Source: G013214665 sp964649815 (lineage in GTDB: Bacteria > Pseudomonadota > Alphaproteobacteria > Rhodobacterales > Rhodobacteraceae). From it: 53,726 nucleotides of DNA. The stretch spans positions 1 through 53,726 of the forward strand of contig CAZYQC010000017.1 in the NCBI GenBank assembly GCA_964649815.1. The letters run 5' to 3'. The notes beneath the pieces are model-generated. The model worked only from the letters and a program-made list of their open reading frames with translations. It ran no database searches and was not told the origin of the DNA. The position numbers and the translations under genes were made by a program. Positions 34,844 through 43,653 of this stretch are shown here, in pieces. How positions within the stretch are numbered: the first letter of the stretch is position 1; each line of letters begins with the position of its first letter.

Positions 34844-35737
34844 ATGCCGACACATCTCACTACAGAGCAAGTTCGAGACTATGACTCGTCGGGCTTTTTG
34901 GTTCTAGAGAAACAAATCCCCGACAGCGTGATCTCAGACATCCGGCGCGAAATTGATCGATTTGGTGACATTGCCCGCGGCATGGTCGCATCGGACGACA
35001 AAATCGACCTCGAAGACAGCCACACCCCCGATAGCCCGCGCATTCGTCGCGTGAAACTCCCGCATACGCAATCGACCGTCATCGATGATTTGATGCGATC
35101 AGATGTGATCTTGGGGCCAGTCCGGGATCTTATCGGTCCGAATATTCGGCTGCAGACGACAAAATTGAACATGAAGTCGGCGGGTTTTGGCGCGGCGGTG
35201 GAATGGCACCAGGATTGGGCCTTTTATCCCTATACCAACGATGACGTCCTGGCCGTTGGTATCATGATTGACGACATGACCGAGGAAAACGGACCGTTGC
35301 GTGTATTCCCGGGGTCCCACATGGGAGAGGTCTATTCTCACCATCACAACGGTTACTTTGTCGGCGCGATGGATTTGCAAAAGTGCGGTCTGCGCGGTGA
35401 AGATTCTGTTCCGCTTATGGGGCCTGCTGGGTCCATCTCGATCCACCATGCGCGGATTGTGCACGGCTCGGACATGAACGCATCCAAGCGGGATCGCCGC
35501 GTCATTTTCTACGAAATGATGGCTGCTGATGCGTTTCCAATTGTCGGCGGGCGTGGCTCTTGGACAAGCTTGGAAGAGTTCGACAGCCGGATGTTATGCG
35601 GCGCAACCACGTTGGAACCAAGAGTGACGCCTTGCCCGATGCGCGTGGCCAGCCCAGATGCGCCCACGCAAGGATCGATCTACGAAGTGCAAAAGGCAAT
35701 GGGGCGTCGCGCCTTTGCGACGTTGGATGAAGGTTAA
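34844..35737 (+). CDS. Phytanoyl-CoA dioxygenase (PhyH) family protein
   Basis: A 297-residue Fe(II)/2-oxoglutarate-dependent dioxygenase. The metal triad is H122-x-D124 (WHQDWAFYPY) and H207 (IVHGSDMNAS), with an arginine about ten residues later for 2-oxoglutarate. The PGSH segment (FPGSHMGEVYSHH) is typical of the family. Such enzymes hydroxylate or, in some relatives, halogenate small molecules or amino acids. GGAGGTGACAGA precedes ATG 34844. Substrate unknown; pairing with an amino-acid racemase hints at an amino-acid substrate (inference). Confidence 0.85.
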   Translation: MPTHLTTEQVRDYDSSGFLVLEKQIPDSVISDIRREIDRFGDIARGMVASDDKIDLEDSHTPDSPRIRRVKLPHTQSTVIDDLMRSDVILGPVRDLIGPNIRLQTTKLNMKSAGFGAAVEWHQDWAFYPYTNDDVLAVGIMIDDMTEENGPLRVFPGSHMGEVYSHHHNGYFVGAMDLQKCGLRGEDSVPLMGPAGSISIHHARIVHGSDMNASKRDRRVIFYEMMAADAFPIVGGRGSWTSLEEFDSRMLCGATTLEPRVTPCPMRVASPDAPTQGSIYEVQKAMGRRAFATLDEG

Positions 35738-35804
35738 GGGATCAAAGGACATCTTTGCGTTCTCAACCGGCCAATATGGCGGCTTGCGGCAACGGCACAA
35801 AAGG

Positions 35805-36347
35805 CTAAGCGCCGCCCGTTACATGCCGTGACTTATGCCGCGAAAAAGTCGCGTATTGCAGCGGTTTGCCCGTCAAGGTCAGCACCTCGACACCGTGGTC
35901 CGTCACGCCCAGTTTTTTCACCGCCGCTCGGGAGCGTTGGTTGTCCGGCAGCACGTGAAACCTAACGGTGCTGACGCTTTTGAAAGCATGTTCAAACATC
36001 AGAGCCTTGATCTCAGAATTCGTCTGGCCCTGCCTGCGGAAGGCGGCGTCAAGGAACGTATACCCGATGCCAATACCATCCGCGTCATTCGGGACAGCGT
36101 AATACCGGGTCGTGCCGATCACGCGCCCAGACGCTTTGTCCAGAATAAGAAGTGCCTTTGCCCTTTCCACGCCCATCCCAAACCAGGCGTCTAAACTGCC
36201 GGATGTTTGCACCGCCGGGTTCGGATAATCCTTCCAGGTCGACAGGTTTCGCGCGGTTTCTTGCAGCTCTTCAAAACGATCCGCCGTCAGGGCAGACAGG
36301 GCAACTGTCGTCCCTTCGAGGTGCGGCTGAAACTCAAACCCGAGCAT
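35805..36347 (-). CDS. GNAT-family N-acetyltransferase
   Basis: A 180-residue RimJ/RimL-like acetyltransferase: acetyl-CoA region GYTFLDAAFRRQGQTNSEIK, FHVLPDNQRSRAAVKKLG and the usual C-terminal strand. ATG 36347 is chosen because GGAG lies seven bases upstream; TTG 36353 is the frame's first start. It lies 120 bases behind livM on the same strand, so it could be read through from the large operon, but it shows no functional link. Confidence 0.82.
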   Translation of the reverse strand: MLGFEFQPHLEGTTVALSALTADRFEELQETARNLSTWKDYPNPAVQTSGSLDAWFGMGVERAKALLILDKASGRVIGTTRYYAVPNDADGIGIGYTFLDAAFRRQGQTNSEIKALMFEHAFKSVSTVRFHVLPDNQRSRAAVKKLGVTDHGVEVLTLTGKPLQYATFSRHKSRHVTGGA

Positions 36348-36467
36348 CGTCAAACTCCAAAACTTCGGCGCGCGATTGCTTGGCCGTTGTCAAAAGAGAT
36401 GCGCCTTTCTTGATTTGACCGCAAGCGGCCAGCGCCCGGAATTCGATAGCCGCGCAAAGCGTGCGGG

Positions 36468-37514
36468 CTATTTTCGCAACCGCCCGACAACGCCGCTGGG
36501 GAAAAAGTAAACGCTCAGAACAAAGAGCACACCCAACCACATCAGCCAGCGATCCGGGCTTAGCAAATCCGGGACCAGCGGCACGCTTGCCGTGGCCGCA
36601 GCCGCCGCACCCATCAGGTTCTGAAGGTAATTTTGCGCAAGCACGAAAACGGTCGCGCCCAGAACCGCGCCATACATCGTCCCCATGCCACCGATGACGA
36701 CCATCAACAGAATATCGATCATTATCTCAAAACTGAGCGTGGTGTCAGGGCCCACATAACGCAACCAGATCGCATAAAGACTTCCCGCCAGCGCCGCGAC
36801 TGCGGCCGAAAGGCAGGTCGCGGCAGTGCGGTAGGCCACCACACGATAGCCGATGGCTTCGGCACGGAAATCGTTCTCTCGGATGGATTGCAAGACACGG
36901 CCAAAAGGCGAATTCACTATGCGCAAAAGCAGCAAGAAAAGGGCCAAACAGCAGAAGAACACCAGGTAGTAGTTCAGAATTTTGCCATTGATCCGAACAC
37001 CGAACACCTCTCCGTATCGCGCCGCCGGCGTAAGCGCGCGGGGGATTTGATACGTTAGCCCGTCTTCGCCGCCGGTAAGATTAAAGAGCTGACTGACAAG
37101 AACCGCCATAGCGGAGGCGACGGCCAGCGTGATCATCGCGAAAAAGATCGCGCGAACGCGCAGTGAAAACAGCCCAATGACAAAGGCGAGCGCCGTGGCC
37201 GCGAGGCATCCTGTCACCGTTCCAACCAAGAGAGCGTCCCAGCCCCGCCCCATATTCGATGACGCAATCGCCACGCCATAGGCACCGATGCCAAAGAACA
37301 TCGTGTGCGCAAAGCTGACGACGCCGGTGTAGCCAAGGAGCAGATCGTAGGATGCCACCAAAAGGATAAAGACACAGATCGTTGCCGCCGTATTCAAGGG
37401 GCGAACGCCTGGAAACAAGAAGGGCGCGAACGCAAGACACGTCAGAACAGCAACCAAAAGAACCGTCAGAATAGTCGAGCGCGGGCGATCCCCGGAGATA
37501 AGCCAATGGATCAT
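36468..37514 (-). CDS. livM: Branched-chain-type ABC importer permease LivM
   Basis: Inner-membrane permease (348 aa), about nine to ten hydrophobic segments, with YDLLLGYTGVVSFAHTMFFG and the RENDFRAEAIGYRVVAYR loop that contacts the ATPases. It starts one base after the livH stop. It forms the translocation pathway with LivH. The last gene of the putative haloorganic operon. Confidence 0.9.
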   Translation of the reverse strand: MIHWLISGDRPRSTILTVLLVAVLTCLAFAPFLFPGVRPLNTAATICVFILLVASYDLLLGYTGVVSFAHTMFFGIGAYGVAIASSNMGRGWDALLVGTVTGCLAATALAFVIGLFSLRVRAIFFAMITLAVASAMAVLVSQLFNLTGGEDGLTYQIPRALTPAARYGEVFGVRINGKILNYYLVFFCCLALFLLLLRIVNSPFGRVLQSIRENDFRAEAIGYRVVAYRTAATCLSAAVAALAGSLYAIWLRYVGPDTTLSFEIMIDILLMVVIGGMGTMYGAVLGATVFVLAQNYLQNLMGAAAAATASVPLVPDLLSPDRWLMWLGVLFVLSVYFFPSGVVGRLRK

Positions 37515-37515
37515 A

Positions 37516-38547
37516 TCAATGTCCCTTCACAACAGGCATCATGCCCTGAGGCCGCCACAGCAAGATGATCGACATCAGCGCGATGTTGGAAATGAGCGCG
37601 AGCGTAGGTTCAAGGAACGCGACATAGTTCTGCGTCAGCCCCACAAGCAGCGCGCCGATGAACGCCCCCTCGACCGACCCAAGACCCCCGATGATGACCA
37701 CAATAAAGATCAGGATCATCATCGCCTCGCCCATGCCAGCAGTGATGACCTGTTCATAAAGCGCCCACATCACGCCCCCAAGACCCGCAAGTGCAGAGCC
37801 CGCGACAAAGACGCCGATGAAGACAACATTCAACCGATAGCCAAGGGCTTCGACCATCTCACGGTTTTGCACCCCTGCCCGCACAATCAAGCCGATCTTG
37901 GTACGTTTTAGGACAAGGCGCAAAGCGACGAAGATGACCGCTCCGACGATCACCGCCAGAATGCGATATCGCTCAAGTGCGGCGTCCGCGAAGGTGACGG
38001 CACCCTGTAGGGTCTCTGGGCGCAGAAAGAAAATCTCTTCTCCGCCCCAGATCACGTGGATCAGTTCTTCGAGCACGATCAGACCGCCGACCGATATCAA
38101 GATCTGCTTGAGGTGCGAGCCGTAGACCGGCCGGATGATCACACGCTCAAAGCCCCAGGAAACGACGCCCGTCACGATCATCGCAAAGAAGATCGCGATC
38201 AGGATCGCAAGGATGTTCAATGGAAGCGAAGCAGCAGAGGTCCAACCCGACAGCCAAAAGAGCACGCTCACACCGATGAAAGCACCGATGGAGATGAAAG
38301 CCCCGTGGCCAAAATTGATAATGTCCATCAACCCGAAAACGAGTGTAAGACCAGAGGCCATAATGAAAATCATCATACCCATCGCGAGGCCCGACACAGT
38401 GAGCGTCAGCCAGCTTGAGGTGCTGCCAATGGCAAAGTAGCCCAAGACGACGAGCCCCGGCACAAGCAGAAACGGTGCCCACACGCTCAGCCTGTCGCGA
38501 AAGCTCAGATCGGCAAAGGTTGGCGTGTGGTCTGGTGCGGCAGTCAT
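37516..38547 (-). CDS. livH: Branched-chain-type ABC importer permease LivH
   Basis: Inner-membrane permease (343 aa): GLTLVFGLMDIINFGHGAFI, RAGVQNREMVEALGYRLNVV and IIGGLGSVEGAFIGALLVG are standard LivH blocks. ATG 38547 shares a base with the livF stop (TGATG); a TTG directly before it is less likely. Of the urea/amide/amino-acid importer superfamily; substrate not deducible from the permease. Confidence 0.9.
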   Translation of the reverse strand: MTAAPDHTPTFADLSFRDRLSVWAPFLLVPGLVVLGYFAIGSTSSWLTLTVSGLAMGMMIFIMASGLTLVFGLMDIINFGHGAFISIGAFIGVSVLFWLSGWTSAASLPLNILAILIAIFFAMIVTGVVSWGFERVIIRPVYGSHLKQILISVGGLIVLEELIHVIWGGEEIFFLRPETLQGAVTFADAALERYRILAVIVGAVIFVALRLVLKRTKIGLIVRAGVQNREMVEALGYRLNVVFIGVFVAGSALAGLGGVMWALYEQVITAGMGEAMMILIFIVVIIGGLGSVEGAFIGALLVGLTQNYVAFLEPTLALISNIALMSIILLWRPQGMMPVVKGH

Positions 38548-39269
38548 CAATGCGCCTCCATGCTCAGGCCCATAAGGCGTTCTTGCAGCTCTGCGCTTTG
38601 TGCGAGCTCTTTCATCTCGCCCGTCCAGATCACCACGCCGTCATCCATGACAACCGCGTGATCCCCCAGCGCTTTGGCCACGGAAAAGTTTTGTTCTACC
38701 AACAAGATAGATGCGCCTTGTTGCTTTAGATCTCGCAACGCGCCGACCATTGTAGAAACGATGGCAGGCGCCAGCCCTTTGGTCGGCTCATCGATAAGAT
38801 AGAGCGTGCGATCTTCTGCCATCGCGCGCGCGATTGACAGCATCTGTTTTTGACCACCTGAAAGGTTCCCCGCTTCGGAATTCCAGAATGTCTTGAGCGG
38901 CGGAAATGCCGCAAAAAGCCATTCTAGTCGCGCAGGGTCAAGCGGTGCGCCCACCGCGGCGAGGGTCATGTTTTCTTCCACCGTCAAATCGGAAAAAATG
39001 CCCATATCTTCGGGAACAAAGCCAATCCCGGCACGCGCTCGGTCCGAGGGCGTCAAGGCGCTAATGTCTTTTCCGTCATAGGTCACCGAGCCAGCTTTGT
39101 TGCGCCACAGGCCCATGACCGTGCGCATGGTTGTGGTCTTGCCCACACCGTTACGCCCCAAAAGCATGGTGACAGCGCCCCGTGGCACGGCAAAAGTCAC
39201 GCCTTTGAGAATGTGATATTGTGCAATGTCGGTCTCGACGTCAGAGAGCTGCAAGATGGGATCAAGCAT
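38547..39269 (-). CDS. livF: Branched-chain-type ABC importer ATPase LivF
   Basis: ATPase (240 aa): Walker A LGRNGVGKTTTMRTVMGL, GIGFVPEDMGIFSDLTVEEN, signature NLSGGQKQMLSIARAM and Walker B LYLIDEPTKGLAP. ATG 39269 has AAGGAG seven bases upstream and overlaps the end of livG by eight bases. Confidence 0.9.
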   Translation of the reverse strand: MLDPILQLSDVETDIAQYHILKGVTFAVPRGAVTMLLGRNGVGKTTTMRTVMGLWRNKAGSVTYDGKDISALTPSDRARAGIGFVPEDMGIFSDLTVEENMTLAAVGAPLDPARLEWLFAAFPPLKTFWNSEAGNLSGGQKQMLSIARAMAEDRTLYLIDEPTKGLAPAIVSTMVGALRDLKQQGASILLVEQNFSVAKALGDHAVVMDDGVVIWTGEMKELAQSAELQERLMGLSMEAH

Positions 39270-40026
39270 CTTCAATCTCCTTGCCCATATAGGCTTCTTT
39301 AACGATGTCCGAGGCCATCACCTCGGCGGGCGGACCGTCAGCAGCCAGCGCTCCGTTGTGCAAAACGATGATCCGATCGGCGAGTTTCGCGATCACATCC
39401 ATCTTGTGCTCGACCAATAGGATCGTCCGGTCCGTGTCGTGTATCAGTTCGGCGATCAGGTCCAAAACCACAGGCGCTTCATCGACGCTCATGCCGGCGG
39501 TTGGCTCGTCGAACATGTAAACCAACGGATCAAGCGCGATCAGCATCGCGACTTCCAGTTTGCGCTGGTTGCCGTGGCTTAGTTCCGAAACCGTTTGCTC
39601 TTTGAGATGATCAAGCTTGACCCGCTCCAGCACGGCCATCGCGGCTGTTGTGATCTCTGCGTGACTGTCTGCCATCGAGAAAAGGCTAAACCCCTTGCGT
39701 TGGCGTGCTTGCATCACCAGCCGGACGTTTTCCAGAACGCTCAACGCGGGAAAGAGGTTCGTTAGCTGAAACGCCCGCCCAAGACCTTTGGCGCAACGCG
39801 CCGAGACGCTTTGACGTGTGATGTCTTCTCCGGCGAGCTCAACGCGACCTGCAGTGACCGGAATCTGGCCAGAGATCAGGTTGAAATAGGTTGTTTTTCC
39901 CGCGCCGTTCGGGCCCACGATTGCCGTCAATTCACCGGCCTGAAAGCCGCATGACACATGGTCAACCGCGATGTGGCCGCCAAAACGAACGGTTAGATCA
40001 TGCGTCTGAAACAGCATTTGGGTCAT
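39262..40026 (-). CDS. livG: Branched-chain-type ABC importer ATPase LivG
   Basis: ATPase (254 aa): Walker A VGPNGAGKTTYFNLISG, GLGRAFQLTNLFPALSVLENV, the signature ELSHGNQRKLEVAM (His in place of the usual Gly, seen in this family) and Walker B YMFDEPTAGMS. ATG 40026 is chosen; the frame is open to 40071 but those codons overlap the hairpin behind the binding-protein gene. Confidence 0.9.
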   Translation of the reverse strand: MTQMLFQTHDLTVRFGGHIAVDHVSCGFQAGELTAIVGPNGAGKTTYFNLISGQIPVTAGRVELAGEDITRQSVSARCAKGLGRAFQLTNLFPALSVLENVRLVMQARQRKGFSLFSMADSHAEITTAAMAVLERVKLDHLKEQTVSELSHGNQRKLEVAMLIALDPLVYMFDEPTAGMSVDEAPVVLDLIAELIHDTDRTILLVEHKMDVIAKLADRIIVLHNGALAADGPPAEVMASDIVKEAYMGKEIEDA

Positions 40027-40061
40027 CGCTTGGGCCTCTGAGCTTGGAAGTTGGGGAATGC

Positions 40062-40094
40062 GCGGGGCCAACGTTGTGCCAACATCGGCCCCGC
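40062..40094 (-). terminator. Intercistronic hairpin between binding-protein gene and livG
   Basis: GCGGGGCC (40062-40069) pairs with GGCCCCGC (40087-40094), with an inner GTTG/CAAC stem. No T-run. It probably boosts the binding-protein mRNA relative to livGFHM rather than ending the transcript. Confidence 0.6.
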
Positions 40095-40117
40095 ATGGGA
40101 CAGGGAGTTATGTCCCA

Positions 40118-41293
40118 TCAGTTCCGGATCGGAACATCCATGTCCTCGGCCGTGATTTCACGCACAAGCACTGGAACAGCCCAGTCGACGTCATCGCGCA
40201 CCTCGATCTTGAAGTGATACATCGATTGCATTGCCTGATGATCTTCGGCACGGAATGTCATGGTCCCTTTCGGGGTTTCCCAGCTCATACCTTGCATCGC
40301 CTCAATCAAGGCTTCGGTGTCGTCACCGCCACCTGCACCTTTCAGCGCCTCAACAACCGCGATGCCTGCGGCCATGCCGCCCGCGGTGAAAAAGTCTGGA
40401 GGGCTGTCATACCGTTCGAAATGCGTCTCAACGAGCCAGTCGTTCACGTCATTTTCGGGGATTTCATAATAGTAATAGATCGATCCTTCGAGGCCAGGCA
40501 CCGCCTTGTAGGCCGCCAGTACGGGCAGGATGTTTCCAGCTGACGCAATCTCGATCCCAAACCGCTCGGGCTCCATCCCTGTCAGGGCACCCATTGGGTT
40601 ACCACCACCGGCCCAGTTGATAAACAGCAGCTTACGTTTGGCGTCCACATCTGCCATCGCCTGAAAGATGCGCTCGGCTGCCGCCGTAAAGTCCGTTGTG
40701 TCGGTTGGCACGTATTCTTCGTGCGCGATATATGCGCCGGTGCCTTCCAACGCCTCTTTGAACGCGGCCACGCCATCCCGACCAAAGGCATAGTCCTGTG
40801 CGAGCGTCGCGATAGCATTGCCTTCCTGCCCCAGCGCCACAGCGTTAGAGATCGCATCCTGCGAGGAATTGCGGCCCGTGCGGAAGATATAGCGGTTCCA
40901 GTTCGCGCCGGTGATGGAATCGGCCACGGCGGGTTCGACGATCAGGATCCGCTCATATTCTTCGGCCACAGGCAGCATCGCCAGCGCAACACCAGAGCTG
41001 ACCGGTCCAACAGCGATATGCATATCGTCATCGCCATAGGCTTCGGCCAACAATGCGCGGCCTTTGGCTGGGTCAAGTTGCGTGTCATATTCCTGCACGA
41101 CAATTGGCTCGCCGTTGACTTCCATCGTGCCGCCGGTTGCGTATTCGAGCCCCAGCATCAGGCCGACATGGCTTTGCTTGGCATAGGCTTCGAACGGTCC
41201 CGTTTTGCCGTACACATGGGCAACGCGCACTTCTGCGGCAGCGGCACCGGCCAAAGCCAAAATGGCGGTTGCAGTAAACAGTGTCTTTCTCAT
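40118..41293 (-). CDS. ABC importer periplasmic binding protein, LivK/amide type
   Basis: Periplasmic binding protein (391 aa) of the Peripla_BP_6 family, with signal peptide MRKTLFTATAILALAGAAAA. Blocks such as VRVAHVYGKTGPFEAYAKQS, GGTMEVNGEPIVVQEYDTQ, GPVSSGVALAMLPVAEEY and RYIFRTGRNSSQDA match the group importing amino acids, amides, urea and small carboxylates. GGGAGGAAACCG precedes the start, 27 bases after the hydrolase stop. Placed in a haloorganic operon, its ligand may be a halogenated acid or alcohol product; that is inference. Confidence 0.87.
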   Translation of the reverse strand: MRKTLFTATAILALAGAAAAEVRVAHVYGKTGPFEAYAKQSHVGLMLGLEYATGGTMEVNGEPIVVQEYDTQLDPAKGRALLAEAYGDDDMHIAVGPVSSGVALAMLPVAEEYERILIVEPAVADSITGANWNRYIFRTGRNSSQDAISNAVALGQEGNAIATLAQDYAFGRDGVAAFKEALEGTGAYIAHEEYVPTDTTDFTAAAERIFQAMADVDAKRKLLFINWAGGGNPMGALTGMEPERFGIEIASAGNILPVLAAYKAVPGLEGSIYYYYEIPENDVNDWLVETHFERYDSPPDFFTAGGMAAGIAVVEALKGAGGGDDTEALIEAMQGMSWETPKGTMTFRAEDHQAMQSMYHFKIEVRDDVDWAVPVLVREITAEDMDVPIRN

Positions 41294-41320
41294 CGGTTTC
41301 CTCCCTTAGAACCTGTGGTG

Positions 41321-42187
41321 TTAGATCTGTCGCGCCCCCTCCGCGCGGAGACTGAGCTTCGCGACAATGTCGCGGACGATGTCGATGTCGGCTGGGCGGG
41401 AGAGTGTCGGCGCGTGGCCGCACTCCTCCCACCATGTGATCTCTGGCTTTGGGCCGGTTTGGCGCATCCGTTCGGCTTGATCTCGTGGCAAAATGTCGGA
41501 CGTGGCTCCGACACACAGATGCACGGGGCAAGTGATCCGCTCCCATCGATCCCAAACACTGAGTTCGGCACGATGCGTCGTCATCATCGCCGTCATGGCT
41601 GGGTCATAGTGAATGGTCAGAGCGCCATCAGGCAGACGTCGCACCGATGTCCGAGCCATACGCTGCCAAAACGCATCCGACGCTGGGCCAAATGGGGCAT
41701 AGACTGTGCGCAACGCAGCCTCAGCCTTGGCGACGGTGGGGATGCGCGGCGGATCGCCCGCGGCATATTCCAAGATCCGGTCTAACGCGTCTTGCGGAAC
41801 ATCTGGGCCGATGTCGTTGATCACAAACCAATCGAGACGCTCTGCGTCTTCACCCGCAGCAATCCACATGGCGATCAGCGCGCCCATCGATGTGCCGATC
41901 CAGCCGGCGCGTTCGATCCCGTAGGCGTCCAACAGCTTGACCGCCAGCCCGGCGTAGTTCGATACGCTGTAGTCGGCCGCCGTTCCCCAAGAAGATAGCC
42001 CCCGCCCAATCGTATCGGGGCAGAGAACGAACCACTCGGACGAAAACGCCTCGGCCAATTCGTCGAAATCCCGACCAGTCCGCGCAAGGCCATGCCACAT
42101 CACCAAGGCAGGTTTCGACGGGTCCCCCCATTCGCAAACATGGATTTCGTGGTCTTCGATCGGAACGAAGACGTGCCGCGGCACCAT
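41321..42187 (-). CDS. Alpha/beta hydrolase with serine nucleophile
   Basis: A 288-residue alpha/beta hydrolase: oxyanion segment MWHGLARTGRDFD, nucleophile elbow GTSMGA (serine), an acid in the VGATSDILP segment and a late CGHAP histidine. The serine distinguishes it from the two aspartate-nucleophile hydrolases in this operon, so ester or lactone cleavage rather than dehalogenation is expected. ATG 42187 overlaps the ALDH stop by one base behind GGGGGGCG. It might act on halogenated esters or on a lactone intermediate (inference). Confidence 0.84.
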   Translation of the reverse strand: MVPRHVFVPIEDHEIHVCEWGDPSKPALVMWHGLARTGRDFDELAEAFSSEWFVLCPDTIGRGLSSWGTAADYSVSNYAGLAVKLLDAYGIERAGWIGTSMGALIAMWIAAGEDAERLDWFVINDIGPDVPQDALDRILEYAAGDPPRIPTVAKAEAALRTVYAPFGPASDAFWQRMARTSVRRLPDGALTIHYDPAMTAMMTTHRAELSVWDRWERITCPVHLCVGATSDILPRDQAERMRQTGPKPEITWWEECGHAPTLSRPADIDIVRDIVAKLSLRAEGARQI

Positions 42188-43653
42188 CACACGCCCCCCA
42201 TGCACAGGTATTTGACTTCGAGGTATTCATCGATCCCGTACTTTGATCCCTCGCGCCCGATCCCGCTTTCTTTTACGCCGCCAAAGGGGGCTACTTCGGT
42301 CGACACGATCCCTTCGTTGATCCCGACCATGCCGCTTTCCAGTGCACCCGCCACGCGCCAGCAGCGGCCAATATCGCGGCTGTAGAAATAAGCAGAGAGG
42401 CCGAATTCCGTGGCATTCGCTTGTGCGATCGCTTCCTCTTCCGTCTCGAATTTGAACAGCGGAGCAACGGGCCCGAACGTCTCTTCGGTGGCGACCACCA
42501 TGTCGGATGTCACGCCCGTCAGGATCGTCGGTTGATAGAGCGTACCGCCCTGGTCATGTGGTTCGCCGCCCAAGATCGCGGTCGCGCCTTTGGACGTCGC
42601 ATCGGCGACGTGCGCCTTGACCTTTTCAAGCGCTTTGCTGTTGATCAGCGGTCCTTGCTGTGTCTCGCCCTCAAGACCTGGACCGACATGAAAGGCCGAG
42701 ACTGCGGCTTTCAGCTTTTCCGCGAAAGCATCGTAAACGCCCGCTTGAACATAGATGCGATTGGCGCAGACGCAGGTTTGGCCCGTGTTGCGGAACTTGG
42801 AGGCGATGCAGCCCTGCACCGCAGCATCAAGGTCGGCGTCATCAAAGACGATGAACGGCGCGTTGCCGCCCAGCTCAAGGCTCATCTTCTTTACCGTGTC
42901 CGCGCATTGGCGCATCAAAATCTTGCCGGTCGCAGTGGAGCCGGTGAAGGACATTTTGCGCACAATTGGGTTGCCGGTCATTTCACCGCCCACATCCGCC
43001 GCCTTCGCCCGCGATGACGTGATGATCGACAAAAGCCCCGCAGGCAGGCCCGCACGTTCGGCCAAAACGGCCATCGCCAGCGCGCTTAAGGGGGTGTCTT
43101 CTGCAGGCTTCACGACCATCGGGCAGCCTGCGGCAAGCGCTGGGGCGACCTTGCGCGTGATCATCGCGATCGGAAAGTTCCAGGGCGTGATCGCAGCGGT
43201 CACGCCGATGGGCTCTTTGACAACCACGATGCGCTTGTCGGCGCCGTGCGCCGGGATCACATCGCCATAGGCGCGACGGCCTTCTTCGGCAAACCAATCG
43301 ATAAAGGACGCGCCATAGACGACCTCACCCATCGCTTCCGCCATTGGTTTGCCCTGCTCGGCGACCATCAACGTGGCAAGGTCTTGCTGCGCCTCCATCA
43401 TCAGGTCGTACCAACGGCGCAGGATGCGGGCGCGGTCCTTTGCGATCATCGCGCGCCAGGCTGGCCAGGCAGCGTTGGCAGCCTCAATAGCGCGGCGCGT
43501 CTCGGCCCGACCCATGTCGGGTACGTCGGCGATGTGGCTGCCGCCCGCGGGGTTCGTAACGGCAAAGGTCGCACCATCATCGGCCTGCGCCCAGAGGCAG
43601 CCGACCAAGGCGTCAGATCGCAACAGCGAAGGATCATTCAGGGAAAGGGTCAT
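42187..43653 (-). CDS. NAD(P)-dependent aldehyde dehydrogenase, succinate-semialdehyde-dehydrogenase-like
   Basis: A 488-residue aldehyde dehydrogenase: TPWNFPIAMITRKVAPALAA, FTGSTATGKILM, catalytic Glu in LELGGNAPFIVFDDADLD, catalytic Cys in FRNTGQTCVCANR, and EETFGPVAPLFKF. It is closest in style to GabD-type enzymes. It begins directly behind the iron-ADH stop. In the operon it would turn the aldehyde made by the alcohol dehydrogenase into an acid. Confidence 0.92.
   Translation of the reverse strand: MTLSLNDPSLLRSDALVGCLWAQADDGATFAVTNPAGGSHIADVPDMGRAETRRAIEAANAAWPAWRAMIAKDRARILRRWYDLMMEAQQDLATLMVAEQGKPMAEAMGEVVYGASFIDWFAEEGRRAYGDVIPAHGADKRIVVVKEPIGVTAAITPWNFPIAMITRKVAPALAAGCPMVVKPAEDTPLSALAMAVLAERAGLPAGLLSIITSSRAKAADVGGEMTGNPIVRKMSFTGSTATGKILMRQCADTVKKMSLELGGNAPFIVFDDADLDAAVQGCIASKFRNTGQTCVCANRIYVQAGVYDAFAEKLKAAVSAFHVGPGLEGETQQGPLINSKALEKVKAHVADATSKGATAILGGEPHDQGGTLYQPTILTGVTSDMVVATEETFGPVAPLFKFETEEEAIAQANATEFGLSAYFYSRDIGRCWRVAGALESGMVGINEGIVSTEVAPFGGVKESGIGREGSKYGIDEYLEVKYLCMGGV

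Noticed and set aside
40721..41785. Plus-strand 354-aa frame
   Set aside because: Antisense to the binding protein and hydrolase genes, both well supported; it is a shadow.
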